A DNA stretch of 21,959 nt, taken from Hypsibius dujardini (lineage: Eukaryota; Tardigrada; Eutardigrada; Parachela; Hypsibiidae). How positions within the stretch are numbered: the first letter of the stretch is position 1; each line of letters opens with the position of its first letter. The translations under genes and the position numbers were made by a program. Shown piece by piece: positions 8,293 to 18,636 of the stretch. The stretch is from positions 1 to 21,959 of the forward strand of contig LRSR01002226.1 of NCBI GenBank assembly GCA_001579985.1, read 5' to 3'. The notes beneath the pieces were generated by a model that searched no databases, had not been told where the DNA came from, and was given only the letters and a program-made list of their open reading frames with translations.

Positions 8293-11200
8293 ATGGAAGG
8301 CCAAAGCATCAACAGAGTCAGTGAGCGACTTCTTCGGAGCGCGGACATCCACGCGGTAGACAGCGAAGTTCGCCTGCTGGAAGTCACTTCCGATCAAAAG
8401 GTAATGCCGACTGTCGAGTCCTCTAACAATTTTTAATACTTCTACTTAAAATTAAAAATTCAGATGTTTTAGCACGTAGATTATTTTATAGTATTGTTAG
8501 AAATTGAAAAAACTAGCCAACGAGAGACCACTGAAAATTTGAAATTGCGAGTTTTAAATTTCGCACTATTCAATCAATCAATGAGAAGCAACCAGAACCA
8601 TTCGGGGTTTTATTTCCTTTTCTAAACATTTATGAAAGTATACATTGATACAATTGTAAGACTGAACGTCACTTTCGATAGGTGCTAAACGTCAGTTAGA
8701 TAACTCTGCTAGGGGAAGGAAAATTAAAAAGATTAAAATCTCCAAATTGCATGCTGTTCAATCAATCAATGACGACTGGTTGTCAATCAATGCTGTTCAA
8801 TCAATCAATGAAGACTTTGCTCTTCAAATGCATTTGCTCAAATGCTGTTCAATCAATCAATGACGACTTTTCCGAACGGTTTGTTTTTTATTTTATTTTG
8901 TTAGGGCTAGTATTCTTTTGTATGAAATTATAAATTGATAAATCTTGCAACAGGGAACTTCGTTCTAGATTGTTGCTAGCAGTCTGATAAAGAATCCCGC
9001 GAGACGCAGGAAAAAAGCCACGTTTTTATGCTGTTCAGTGAATCAATCAATCAATCAATGACGGCTCTCACGAGCAGTTTATGTTTATTTTATTTTTCTC
9101 CTGTTTCATGAAGGATTTCTAACAGCACATTTATTTTTAGCTATTTTCCCCTTAAATCTTTCTCCTATTGGCATCATTTTCACAATTGTGATTATATTAT
9201 ATGATTAACATTGCATCGTTCCTTTTTTTCCCGGTTGACCGCAACAGTCGCTCCGATTCCTCGAGCCAAACCTCAGCGGCGCCACCGTCCTGGCCAAGGC
9301 CGTGAAGACCCTCGCATCCTGGCGGGATGAAGCTTCGAAGGAATCCCCGATCGAACCGGAACTGACGCACTGCTATAAGAAGCTCCGGCAGGAAGGGAAG
9401 AGTCCGCTGGAAGACGCCGATTACTTGTACCGTGCCGTCGTGCTGCGCGCGCTGCGGGACGAATTCATGACGGATCAGCGGAAATGTGTGCTGACGCTGT
9501 TCACTAACTGGATTGTCTTTCACCCCAGTGTGGAGCGGGTGTTGGACGAGCAGGAGGGACCAGCAAGGGATGCAGAGCGCCTGAGGAAGATTGACGACGT
9601 TCCGAGGTTTCGTGAGCCGGAACTGCGGCGCCGGCTTACCAACGTGATGGCAAGGGTGAATGAGTTTGCGTGGAAGTCGATTTCGCCTGTGGAAGGGAAA
9701 TACCAACCGGTAAGTTAGTTTTTTGATTTTTTTTCACTATTTAGAAATTTTAATCTGATTTGTATCTGTTAAGTCTATGATTGATTGATGCATCGGCTTG
9801 ATCTGATTTGTCTATGTTTAGGCTATGGTTGATTGATGGATTGGCTTGCAGTCCTGTCTTCCGGCTTTACCAGTCGCATTTCTGACTTGGAAATCTCACA
9901 ATGGCTTTATTTATTTTTGGATGCTAGTTAAGTCCTAGTGGTTTTTTAATTTCATCTCAGTTGTCGAGTGAGGCTCTTGAGGATACCGAGGAAGATTTAT
10001 TTAAATATCAGTATTCTGATACAATTTTGCTGTGTTGCAGGAGTGCCTGCATTTTAAATTTAATGTCTTTTTATTGGATACTGTGCCATTTAAAATCCAG
10101 CTTTCAATCGAATACTGTTTCGGGTGGCTGCGGATTTATGGGCTGCTAGCGACGTGACCGGAAGTGGTGGAGTGTTGTCGCAGGATTAACTCGTAGCTCC
10201 GCCCATTGACATCCGAAGACTTTTAGCTGATGTCGATCGATTCCGAATGAAATTTTAAATGGGACTGGGTCAATAACAACAAAACAGAAACTGAAAGAAA
10301 CAACTGAAATCTGTCAGATATTGTCCGGCAAATATTCTATCAGACTACGGTGATTGATTGATTGATTGATTGAATTATTGGATTGATTGATTGGATCGAT
10401 TGATTGATTGACGGATGATTCCCTACCTTTTTATTTTTGCAGGCTCCGGAAATTTCTCAATTTCTCTCCGACATGGAAATCTCGCCCCGTTCATGGACCT
10501 TTCCACCGAACGAGCGTTTCGATCACCGCTCACGAATCCTATCTCGGCTGTGCCGAGTGACGGTCGATCCGTTCAGCCTGTCCGCTCAAAAACACTTTGA
10601 CCAAACCGTCGCGCAAATGGCTTCCACGTCCCCGAGCGGCTCCGCTACCGCCACCGACATCGAAGACAGTCTCGTGGCCCTCGCCAGCGAAATCTGCTTG
10701 GAGGAAGGGCCAAAGTGTCGGGAGTGTCCGTTGCGGAGCGTCTGCGGCGCGTACAAATTCCAGTCGGCCAACGAGCCCTTCCTCCGGCTCTTCTACCGGC
10801 AGCCCAGTTTTACCGCCCACAGCGTCGCGGTGGTCTGCCGCGAGGGGTTGGAGTGCCGGCTGTGCTCGTTGGATCCGATGGAGGATTCCTACTGTGCCGG
10901 TAAAGGAGTCATGATGTTTCCTGTGTTGAAGCAGCGTCTGGAGAGGAAGAATGTGGCAATGGTGATGGTTCGCAATCAGACGTCGGGGCAGTTTTTGTTT
11001 GAGGTGCTGCAGTTGGCAGCAGTTGGGATGGGGGCAAAGAAAGGCCGGAAGAAGAAAGGCGAAGTGCCTCCTGAGCCGGAGAAGGTAGGGACTGTGAGAT
11101 ACAGACACGATAGGCAGGCAAGCAATCTGACAGACAAACAGATAGGCAGACAGACAGTTCCTCCTCGAATCTTCAGTTTGCTCCGTCTTTTCTTCTCTAC

Positions 11201-11694
11201 AGATATATCCCTACCAGCTTTTCCGAGTGGATCTCCCAATCCATATGCCACCATCTTCTGAAGAAGCTCTCAGGACTGTCCGCGAACAGCTTCACGGCCA
11301 CTTACCCGGCACGACATTGACCGTTGAACGGAACCGCCGGTCTGACCAGCGTGAAGAAATCCCTTGCAAAGGAACCCTCCAAGTCTTGTACGTTTACCTG
11401 GCGACTGTGGATGGAAACGAAAACGTCAGTGACATCAAAAACGAATCAACGTCAGCGGAACGCTTTTTCGGCGTGAAAGCGGCGGACTTGCTGCCGGACA
11501 TGCTGAGTCCCTGCGACTGGAAGCTGTTTCAGACATTTCTGTTGTTCCACCAACAACCACAACCGGCGACGGAGGAAACCACGGCAGGGCGTCAGGTTCC
11601 AAGATCGCGACAGGATCTCCCACCGCGAAAACGGCTCACCGCTCTCGAGGAGGCGTGCTTGAAACGATATCCTACTTTCCGTTTTGAAAAATGA
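8293..11694 (+). CDS. MUTYH-like: Divergent MUTYH-like adenine DNA glycosylase homologue, four exons, 567 aa
   Basis: MUTYH removes adenine opposite 8-oxoguanine (OG) in nuclear and mitochondrial base-excision repair. Exons 8293-8400, 9248-9709, 10443-11084 and 11203-11694 join at phase-0 introns (1704 nt). The 4Fe-4S motif C-x6-C-x2-C-x5-C is intact (C275, C282, C285, C291), near-identical in position to human MUTYH. A CREGLECRLC segment (C322, C328, C331) followed by GVMMFPVLKQR matches the zinc-linchpin connector (human ECAPNTGQCHLC then GVVNFPRK). Colinear candidates for the catalytic acids are E108 (DEFMTDQ, usually SEVMLQQ) and D217 (RFDHRSRILSRLCRV, usually VDGNVARVLCRV). The helix-hairpin-helix LPGVGxYTA is unrecognisable, and the NUDIX-like domain (about 345-560) lacks the FSH motif. 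There are no stops or frameshifts and splice sites are good, so this is probably an expressed, highly diverged protein. Catalytic activity is doubtful. The start at ATG 8293 is the only in-frame ATG in exon 1. Confidence 0.85.
8569..9066. repeat. Dispersed CAATCAATCAATGACGACT repeats in MUTYH-like intron 1
   Basis: At least five copies of TGTTCAATCAATCAATGA followed by CGACT, AGACT or similar, at about 8569, 8754, 8792, 8844 and 9030; several are preceded by ATGC. Related copies lie at 6657 and 6771 outside the gene. Spacing is irregular, so this is a short dispersed family, not a simple array. Confidence 0.75.
9753..9847. repeat. Diverged two-copy tandem repeat in MUTYH-like intron 2
   Basis: Units 9753-9800 and 9801-9847 share ATCTGATTTGT at the start, a GATTGATTGATG core and end in GGCTTG. 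About 47 bp each. Confidence 0.7.
10350..10412. repeat. (GATT)n microsatellite
   Basis: Imperfect GATT tetranucleotide tract about 30 bp upstream of the exon 3 acceptor of the MUTYH-like gene (AG at 10441-10442). Confidence 0.9.
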
Positions 11695-11700
11695 TTAGTT

Positions 11701-11706
11701 TTTATT
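11701..11706 (-). promoter_or_regulatory. Candidate SoxD polyadenylation signal
   Basis: AATAAA on the minus strand, about 1.05 kb downstream of the SoxD stop. If used, the SoxD 3' UTR would end within or next to the last exon of the MUTYH-like gene. Motif only; unproven. Confidence 0.25.
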
Positions 11707-11979
11707 GCCTTACGCAATGCCGAGCTTGTAGATAAGAGGACCTAGAAACCGGCATGCAAGCTCGCTCATGCCCAAGCTGGCTGGCAGGCAGACAGACAAC
11801 CAGGTAGACAAACAGACAGATAAAAGTCCCCTCGGTCCTTCTCTCTTGGCCATGATTGATGTTTGCCTTGAATGTGTGGTTGAATTCTTAGTCTTTCTTT
11901 CTTCCATATTTCGTTCGTATCGGTCAGGAAATAATCATACTGTATGTTACATTATGATGTCGGCTGAGGCCGATATGTC

Positions 11980-12032
11980 TGATAGACAGACAAACAACAG
12001 AAACAGACGGACGAACGGACGGACGAACGGAC

Positions 12033-12070
<38 letters not shown>

Positions 12071-12117
12071 GGAAAGACAAACAGACATAGAAAGGATAGG
12101 TAGACACATCCAGACAA
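11980..12117. repeat. CAGA-rich simple repeat
   Basis: Imperfect CAGACA/ACGGACGA units with a pure CAGA core at about 12032-12070. It produces repetitive ORFs that are not genes. Confidence 0.95.
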
Positions 12118-12756
12118 AATGGCAAAGGCATAGCAAGCGAATGTCACTGTAGCTAAGGTATCTTCTTTACCGGTTCAACCAAAAAATACGAACAAAACTC
12201 TCAAACCACAAACACACACCATAGTTCCATGATGAGCTCGAAATGAAAGTGCTCCACAAATCCACACAAGAAAGGTGTGCTGCTGCCGTTCTTCCCAATT
12301 AAAAACAACCCTAATATAGTAGGTGTCTGAGAAACTGGGCTTCTGCAATGCTAATTCAAATTGATGGCTGTGTGCCTGTAAGCACCGCCACAAGAGGACT
12401 AGTACAAAAAAGGGGTCCACCACGCATGCAAAGCAAACACACACATCAAAATTGAGGAAACGTATCAACAAACCAAAAACCATTACGAAAAAAAACTACC
12501 AGGAAACACTCCTGTCCGTCCGCCTCACCGTCTGTCTGTCCCGTGACAGAGACGGAAGAAGAAGACATGTCTGACTGCGAAGGAGGCACCCGGTTTGAGC
12601 GCGCTTTGGGTACTTCTTTAGGAGGAGCCAGAGAGAGAGAGAGAGGAGGAGGAGAGATAGAGAAGGGGGACGGGGACTTGTCTTAGGGCCATCTGTGCGT
12701 GAGAAAGATGGGGGAGAGACGGAGGAAGAAATTGGGGATTTCCCTCTTTGGCTTGC

Positions 12757-13705
12757 TCAGTCAGCATGCCGAGACATGGGCGATTCCGCAGTGTAGGATC
12801 CGGAGTGGGCTAGTGAAGAATTTGATGATTCATCGCCTTGTTGCAGCAAGGTACCACGCATGTGCGGCGGATGGCGCCGATCGCGCATCATCGTTTTGTA
12901 CTCACTTATTCTTAACTTCTTTCCGTCCACCAGGCAGGTCCTCTTGGGGCGTGGACGGTATCTGAAGTTAAGACAAAGATTCAGAGATGGGTGGACAAGA
13001 CAGTCAGACAAACAGATAAGCCGACCGAGACAGACAAGCGGGGCAAACAGACACGGCAGACAGGCAGGCAAAACCGACACACAGACACACAGACAGAGAC
13101 AATGATAGCAGACCGAGAGGCAGGCAGGGAGGCAGGAAGAACAGATAGACAACCAAACAAGCAGCAAACATACCGGTAGTCAGGGTGCTTCTCCATATGT
13201 TGTTTGCTGAGCCTTGACTGTTCCTCATAGAACGGTTGCTTCTCGTCGTTCGACATGGCTTTCCATCGCGCCCCTATATGGAAGAAAAACACAAAAGAAG
13301 TTAGGCAAGTTGCCGCCAAACTGGGGGAATTTAGTGGCTAACCCAGGATTTTGCTGATGTTGGAGTTGTGCATGTCCGGGCAGGCCTTGAGGATCTTGCG
13401 GCGCTCCTCCCTGGCCCAGACCATGAAGGCGTTCATCGGTCGCTTGATGTGGGGCTTCTTACCGGCCTCGTCGTCCGCCAGCGCCGCGGCCGCGACTGCC
13501 GCTGCGCGTTGGTTCTTTCCGCGTGACACCTTTGTACTCGTTATCCGATCTGGAAAACAATCAGGAAACAACGCCATATATAACAATCGCGCAGAACAAT
13601 CGCACTCGCCGCATGAACCACAAAGTGAGCTCGTGTGGCGCGGCTGGAAGGACTTCAGCCTTTGTTGTCTCATTCAATTTGTCTGAATAACATCCAAACT
13701 CTGTA

Positions 13706-13750
<45 letters not shown>

Positions 13751-16209
13751 CATGTATGTATTGCCTACATGCCTTTCGGTTGGTCTGTTTGTCTGTCCGT
13801 TCGCCTGGTTGGCGTGATATATCTATAGACATTCAGACATACCAGGCACAGGCATATCCCCGTCCGAATTATAGTCCCCACCATCGTCGTCATCCAGATG
13901 CCCATTCCGTCCCGTCATTGACAGTGACGACATGAATCGTGTACTGTCCCCGTACTTCATCCGGTTCATATAGTCCGCGGAAGCCAACATCGACAGACCC
14001 TGGTGGTCGTCCACACCACGATGTCTGGGCTTGGACAAATCCATCACATTATCCCCGGTCGATCCGTTGCTACCGGTCTTCCTCATCTTCCCAGACAAAT
14101 TCAACGGACCGCCGTTCCCGCTGCCGTCAGCTGTCCGTTTTGTCTGTGTCTGTGATTGAGCCTGTGTCGGCGTCTGTGTCTGAGACGGAACTGGAAGGAC
14201 AACCTGTGGCCCGAAAGGCAGCCCACCGGGGATGCTCTGCGCCAGGAAGGGGTAGCAATGCAGCATGCCCCACATGGCGGCATTGGTCTGCGCCTGTTGC
14301 TGCTGCTGCTGCTCAAGTGTTCCGTTGGCCGGGAGGACGAAGCCGCTGTTGCCGTTGCTGTTGCCGTGACTGGAAGTGCAGGAGTTGGGCGAAACGGAAC
14401 TTTTGTGGGACGGCCGGCCGTTTTTGGTCGGTGTCTGTGAGCGGGAGTGCACTGTTGATGCAGCTCCGTGCTGGTGATGGCCGTTGGTGATTGGGGAGTG
14501 CTGCCTGCCGGCGGCTAGGACGGGGACGGTGTTCTGCAGAAAGAAAACGACGTTCAGACACAGGCACAAACATAAAGGCAGATGGGCACCGGCACATGTA
14601 CAAACATGGAAACAGGCATAGCCAGGCAAAGACAAAAATTGACGCAGGCACCGACACAAACACAGACACAAACACAGATACAAACAGGGATCAAGACACA
14701 AACAGACACAGACACAGACAGATTAAGACATGGACACAGACAAAACACAGGCACAGGCGGGAACACAGACATGGACAAAAACACAGACAAACACAGACGC
14801 AGACAGACACCAACAAAGACACAGGCGGGGGCACAGACACAGACAGATAAAAGGCAGAGACACACACAGACACACATACACAAACAGCACAGACAAAAGT
14901 CGGCAAAAAATGTACACGAGTATCGTGCTATTGTTTCCGCATTTTTCTGCTTGATTGTCGTGGGGAAAAAAAAGCACGAATGACGAATTTCGTCGCTAAT
15001 ATTAAAGGTAAAAAAATTACGTCAGTTACAATCATAAGATACTACGACAATGACATTTTGTTCTTGTTCGAAAACTACAAAATTATTTAGTTATTCATCC
15101 TTTTTTCAAGCAGTCAGACCTCACGCAGAAACGGACATGAAACACCTTTTACTGTATTTTACTATATTTCGTGGAATTTATATACACATTTATTTACAAT
15201 ATACTATTAATGCTTGAAAACAAAGGACACAAGGAATACAGTTCAATGACGCAATTTTCATCATAATTTTAATTAGAATGGAACTAAAATATTTTAAATC
15301 TAAAATACATCTAAAGTCGTATGATATATATTATATTATATTATATGTAAACTACATTATATATAATAAATATATATAAATATNTATTTTACTATATGTA
15401 AACGAATTTATATAATAAATATATATAAATATATATATATATATTTTAATCACTCTCTATCATCGATCAATCAAGTACCCGTTTCATCACATAAAAAATC
15501 GCTGATTCTAAAACGCATTCCCATCGCTTCCATCTTCCGATCTGACAAAAAAACTGCAGAAATTAAACTTATAAATTACTTCCGAATTTTTTTTTATGTT
15601 TTAAATACCAAAAACACCCACGAAAACTGTAGAAAACAACGGGAAATCCTTTCGATAATAAAGCGATCCCAACGTTGATTTTCATCAGACGCGAGACTGA
15701 TTGATTGATTGACGGTATTGTTTTTCGCGACTTTTCTCTCGCCTCCGCCTCACCTGATCTTTTTGGGCGTGCCTCAACTTATCCCTCGCAGTCCGGGTGC
15801 TCTGCAGTATCTGCTGGAGACATCCTTCCTTCTGCTCTTCCGTCAGGTCCCGCTCCCCCGTCAGCGCGCCCACCAACCGGGCGTGGTCGCGCATGTACTG
15901 CCGCATCAAGGCGGAGGCCTCATCCTCCGCGCAGGTCTTAGGGCTTAATCCAGGCACCACGATACCGGTCCCCGGCGTCGTCCCATCTTCCTGCACCCTC
16001 CGCGAACACTCCCCCGGACTCTCCGGCTGCACCTTCAACACCTCCCCCGTGGACTGGTCCATCGGACTGCCCGACCCAGACGTGGTGTCTATGTCCGCCG
16101 CGATCGTGTCTGTGTCTGTCTGGATGGTGTCTGTGGCGGGCGCAGCGGCGACAGACGTTGTCTGAGCGGTGAGAATCTTGCAGGGCGTGCTTTTACGCCG
16201 CGATGGCAT
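12757..16209 (-). CDS. SoxD: SoxD-group HMG-box transcription factor, five coding exons, 552 aa
   Basis: Sequence-specific HMG-box regulator of the SOX5/6/13 group. Exons in transcript order: 16209-15754, 14533-13843, 13549-13343, 13273-13174, 12961-12757; phases agree throughout (1659 nt). The HMG box (from about residue 416) contains [12 protein letters not shown], then [13 protein letters not shown], then RWKAM and [19 protein letters not shown]. It is followed by the SoxD-specific [17 protein letters not shown]. Two substitutions stand out: ILGARW for ILGSRW and KACPD for QAFPD. Exon 1 ends in a short helical stretch ([20 protein letters not shown]) aligning with the SoxD leucine zipper. 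A PLNLS motif (295-299), as in SOX5/6, and VMDLSK (315-320) resemble CtBP-binding motifs; a Q6 run precedes them. The adjacent Q-box is not found. The first ATG used lies 2 nt after an acceptor (TTCTAG), so at least one upstream exon exists, coding or 5' UTR. Confidence 0.94.
12995..13160. repeat. CAGA/GGCA-rich repeat filling a SoxD intron
   Basis: Imperfect CAGACA, CAGGCA and GACAGA units occupy almost the whole 212-bp intron between the last two SoxD exons. In the sense (minus) direction this is a TGTCTG pyrimidine-rich stretch. Confidence 0.9.
13707..13750. repeat. (TGTC)n microsatellite in SoxD intron
   Basis: About ten TGTC units on the plus strand in the intron 13550-13842. On the transcribed SoxD strand it reads (GACA)n. 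Confidence 0.95.
14551..14899. repeat. (CAGACA)n-type repeat in SoxD intron
   Basis: About 350 bp of imperfect ACACAGACACAGACA hexanucleotide repeat in the 1.2-kb intron downstream of SoxD coding exon 1. The long ORFs inside it on both strands are low-complexity artefacts. Confidence 0.95.
15318..15450. repeat. AT-rich tract with internal duplication and one undetermined base
   Basis: Almost pure A/T. A block containing TATAATAAATATATATAAAT occurs twice, about 50 bp apart, followed by a (TA)n run. The only N of the window is at 15384, inside the first copy, probably marking an assembly ambiguity. Confidence 0.85.
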
Positions 16210-16866
16210 CTCTAGAAAGGAGAAACTGTGAGAGTGAGTGCGAGAAAACACGCGGGGTTCTTCAAAACTGTGGTACAGACAGGTATAGGCAGACAGGCAG
16301 ACAGACAGACAATGGACAGGCGTACCACAGGCAGGGTGGCTTTTTTTAGCGAGATTCAACTGCGATTCGTCGGCGGGCTGATTGCGATCGGCTAATCTCT
16401 CTTTACTCACACCACAATTGGCTCGATCTATGTGTGTGTGTGTGTCCCGTGTCTGTCTGTGGCTGCCTATGGGCAAGGGGGTTTTTTGTTTGCCGCAATA
16501 TAACTGTGTCTACTTTTGTCATAGGCATACGTATGGTCTCTGTCTCACTCGATAAACATCTTACAAGAATGGCGATTCACTTTTCGCAGTCGCGCGCGGC
16601 GGACTGTGGGTTTTGTTGTCTGCGTACAATGTATATGTGGATGAAGTAAATGACTTTGCCTGTGTCGACAAAAGATAAAGTTGAAAGAATAAAGAGACCT
16701 CTTTTGTACATACTGACTGTATAGTCAACATGCCTTTGCTGTGTGTGGGGCTGATGAGTTGTTTTTTTTCTTTTCTGCGAAGCTATGCAAAGTGGCAAGC
16801 GGGACCTGAACGGTTAAGTTCGGGAAACCTCTTCGTGAACCTCTTCGTGCCTGCCTGAGTGAACGA

Positions 16867-16901
16867 TGCCTGCCTATTTGTCTGTCTGTCTGCCTATCTG
16901 C

Positions 16902-16939
<38 letters not shown>

Positions 16940-17040
16940 CCTCTTTGTCGGTCTATCTATCTGTCTGCATAAATGTCTGTATGTATGTCTGTATTCCTGT
17001 ATTTCTGTCATTTCTCACTTGTCTGCCTGCTTGTGTTATT
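16867..17040. repeat. TGTC-rich simple repeat
   Basis: Imperfect CTGTCTGTCTGCC units with a pure (TGTC)n core at about 16901-16938. Confidence 0.95.
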
Positions 17041-17944
17041 AGTATGCCTGTCCTCTAAATAGCGCCTTATTGCGGATCAAACTGAACATATGGCCCCGTC
17101 CAGACGAACACGCAACAACAGGGACTCTTTCTTTCCGGCCGAGAACAATTCCTGTTATTGTCACACTCTACATTTGTTACAGCATCTGCTGTTTGCGCCT
17201 GTCCGCCTGAAGGCACAACAAAGTGTTTGATTCAGATTTTATATTTGCCATCTATAATAGTGAGCAGCACAAACACAGACAGACAGACAGGCGCGGTGCC
17301 TTTCTAAACTTGCTAACAACTGGACAGTCAAAATGGAAAACAACAACTCCCAAGGCAGAGGCAGTAGTCAGTCGTACAGGCAGAACTTTCAGGGCGTTGA
17401 CCATGTTGTTACCGCTTTATGTCTGTAACTACCAAAAGGATTGCACCATTTCAGACGATTTAAATTTAGAACAAAGATTCACACCGCGGCGTGCCGGAGC
17501 AAAACAACATCTTCAAGATGTCTCACAGTCACACACACACACAGACACACATACGCGCTCCGGAATCAAACAAACTGATAATCGCTTTGCTCTTTCGTCC
17601 CTCACTACTCCGTCGCTTTGGCGAACAATTTTTGAACCTCTATTTTCGAGTCTCAACTTACTACTATGGCTCCGTATTATGATGTACATTGGTTATATGG
17701 TAAAGCACATCAATCGCTCATCCAACAAAACAGCTATAATTAGCTCTTGGATGAGCAGCAGCGCCCAGGCCGCCGGATCTCATAACAGCGGAAAAATGCA
17801 ATTCCAAAGACAAATATTTGCCTTTTAATGTGCGAGATTATTTTGGTGACTGTTGTTTTGTTCTAAAATGACGAAGGAACAAAAAACCTAAAATTCGGTC
17901 CCTGTTCTGGTTTGTCTGACTAACAAGCGAAAATACTCTTGATT

Positions 17945-18071
17945 GTCTACATGCCTGCCTGTCTGCGAGTTTGCTTGTCTGCCTGACCAACCTTCCGACT
18001 GCTTGCCTGTCTGCCTCTTTGTCTATCTGTCTGAATGTTTGAATGTCTGCCTGCCTGCCTGCCTGCCTGCC

Positions 18072-18124
<53 letters not shown>

Positions 18125-18156
18125 GCCGAGTCGTCTCATTGATTGTCTGTCTGTCC
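17945..18156. repeat. CTGC/CTGT compound microsatellite
   Basis: A (CTGC)n run at about 18046-18071 passes directly into a pure (CTGT)n run to about 18125, with diverged units on both sides. Confidence 0.95.
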
Positions 18157-18551
18157 CTAAGTCGCATCTACTTAGGCAGAACGCTCTAGCTTTTTAATCC
18201 GCCCTAAACTGCTGCATCCAGCGTCGCATTGGCTTCACAAAAAGCGGAACACAAAGGATCGCGTAAAAAAACAAGCTGCTGCGTCTCGATAATCCGAGAT
18301 GGTGTCTGCGTGTGTGCTGTGTGTGTATGCCTTGAGAGTGCACTTTTCCTTAATTGAAACAAGCTGTCCCATTGTCCCGAACAAAACACAGTTAAAGTAT
18401 ACTGTGAACCGGGCGAAACAGACACATGAGATGGTGATGGTACCGTACCACCACGCCGCTTGAAAATCAACTGGCCAAAACGATTGAACGTCCGTAGCGG
18501 TTCATTAAATTAAGATAACGCATAAGTGGCAACTACTTTGCACAACAATAA

Positions 18552-18636
18552 AGGCTCTCTCGCTGCCGGAGAATGCCATCTTTTGTTATGCAAGAGACTC
18601 GCGCGGAGTCTCTCCGCGAATGCGGGGAGAGAGCCT
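18552..18636. other. GC-rich structured stem-loop
   Basis: AGGCTCTCTC (18552-18561) pairs perfectly with GAGAGAGCCT (18627-18636). Inside are GAGACTC-GCGCG-GAGTCTC (18594-18612, a perfect 7-bp hairpin) and a second imperfect hairpin around CCGC-GAAT-GCGG (about 18614-18625). It could be a structured RNA, a regulatory palindrome or a tiny mobile element; no flanking target duplication is seen. Confidence 0.5.

Larger units (their letters stand above)
11695..12756. other. Convergent intergenic region between MUTYH-like and SoxD
   Basis: No coding exon recognised. It should contain both 3' UTRs. A CAGA-rich block occupies 11785-11822 and 11980-12117, with a pure (CAGA)n run near 12032-12070, and a (GA)n purine tract lies at about 12630-12665. 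The only AATAAA on the minus strand here is at 11701-11706, just past the MUTYH-like stop. Confidence 0.5.
16210..18540. other. Upstream SoxD region, first part: no gene recognised
   Basis: The acceptor of SoxD coding exon 1 lies immediately before 16211 on the minus strand, so this is either intron or 5' flank. It holds CAGA repeats near 16278-16310, TGTC arrays at 16867-17040 and 17945-18156, and otherwise unremarkable sequence. The 201-codon frame at 17223-17828 looks compositionally random and includes repeat-derived residues. Confidence 0.5.

Noticed and set aside
9961-10149. Extra exon in MUTYH-like intron 2 that might restore the helix-hairpin-helix
   Set aside because: The frame shows no LPGVG-like motif, and the Glu-to-Asp spacing of 109 residues is already close to human MUTYH without it.
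12496-12615. Alternative last SoxD exon joined from the CGTG|GTACCT donor
   Set aside because: It has a pyrimidine-rich acceptor and a compatible phase, but the reading continues into an unconvincing tail and nothing matches SoxD C-termini; the stop at 12757 is simpler.
14554-14983. Several ORFs of 70-130 codons on both strands (TQTQTDTD and VCVCVCLC types)
   Set aside because: Translations of the CAGACA repeat in different frames.
17223-17828. 201-codon plus-strand ORF
   Set aside because: Starts at TTG, includes repeat-encoded stretches (HKHRQTDRR, HTHTDTHT), has no family resemblance or splice context, and lies among simple repeats.
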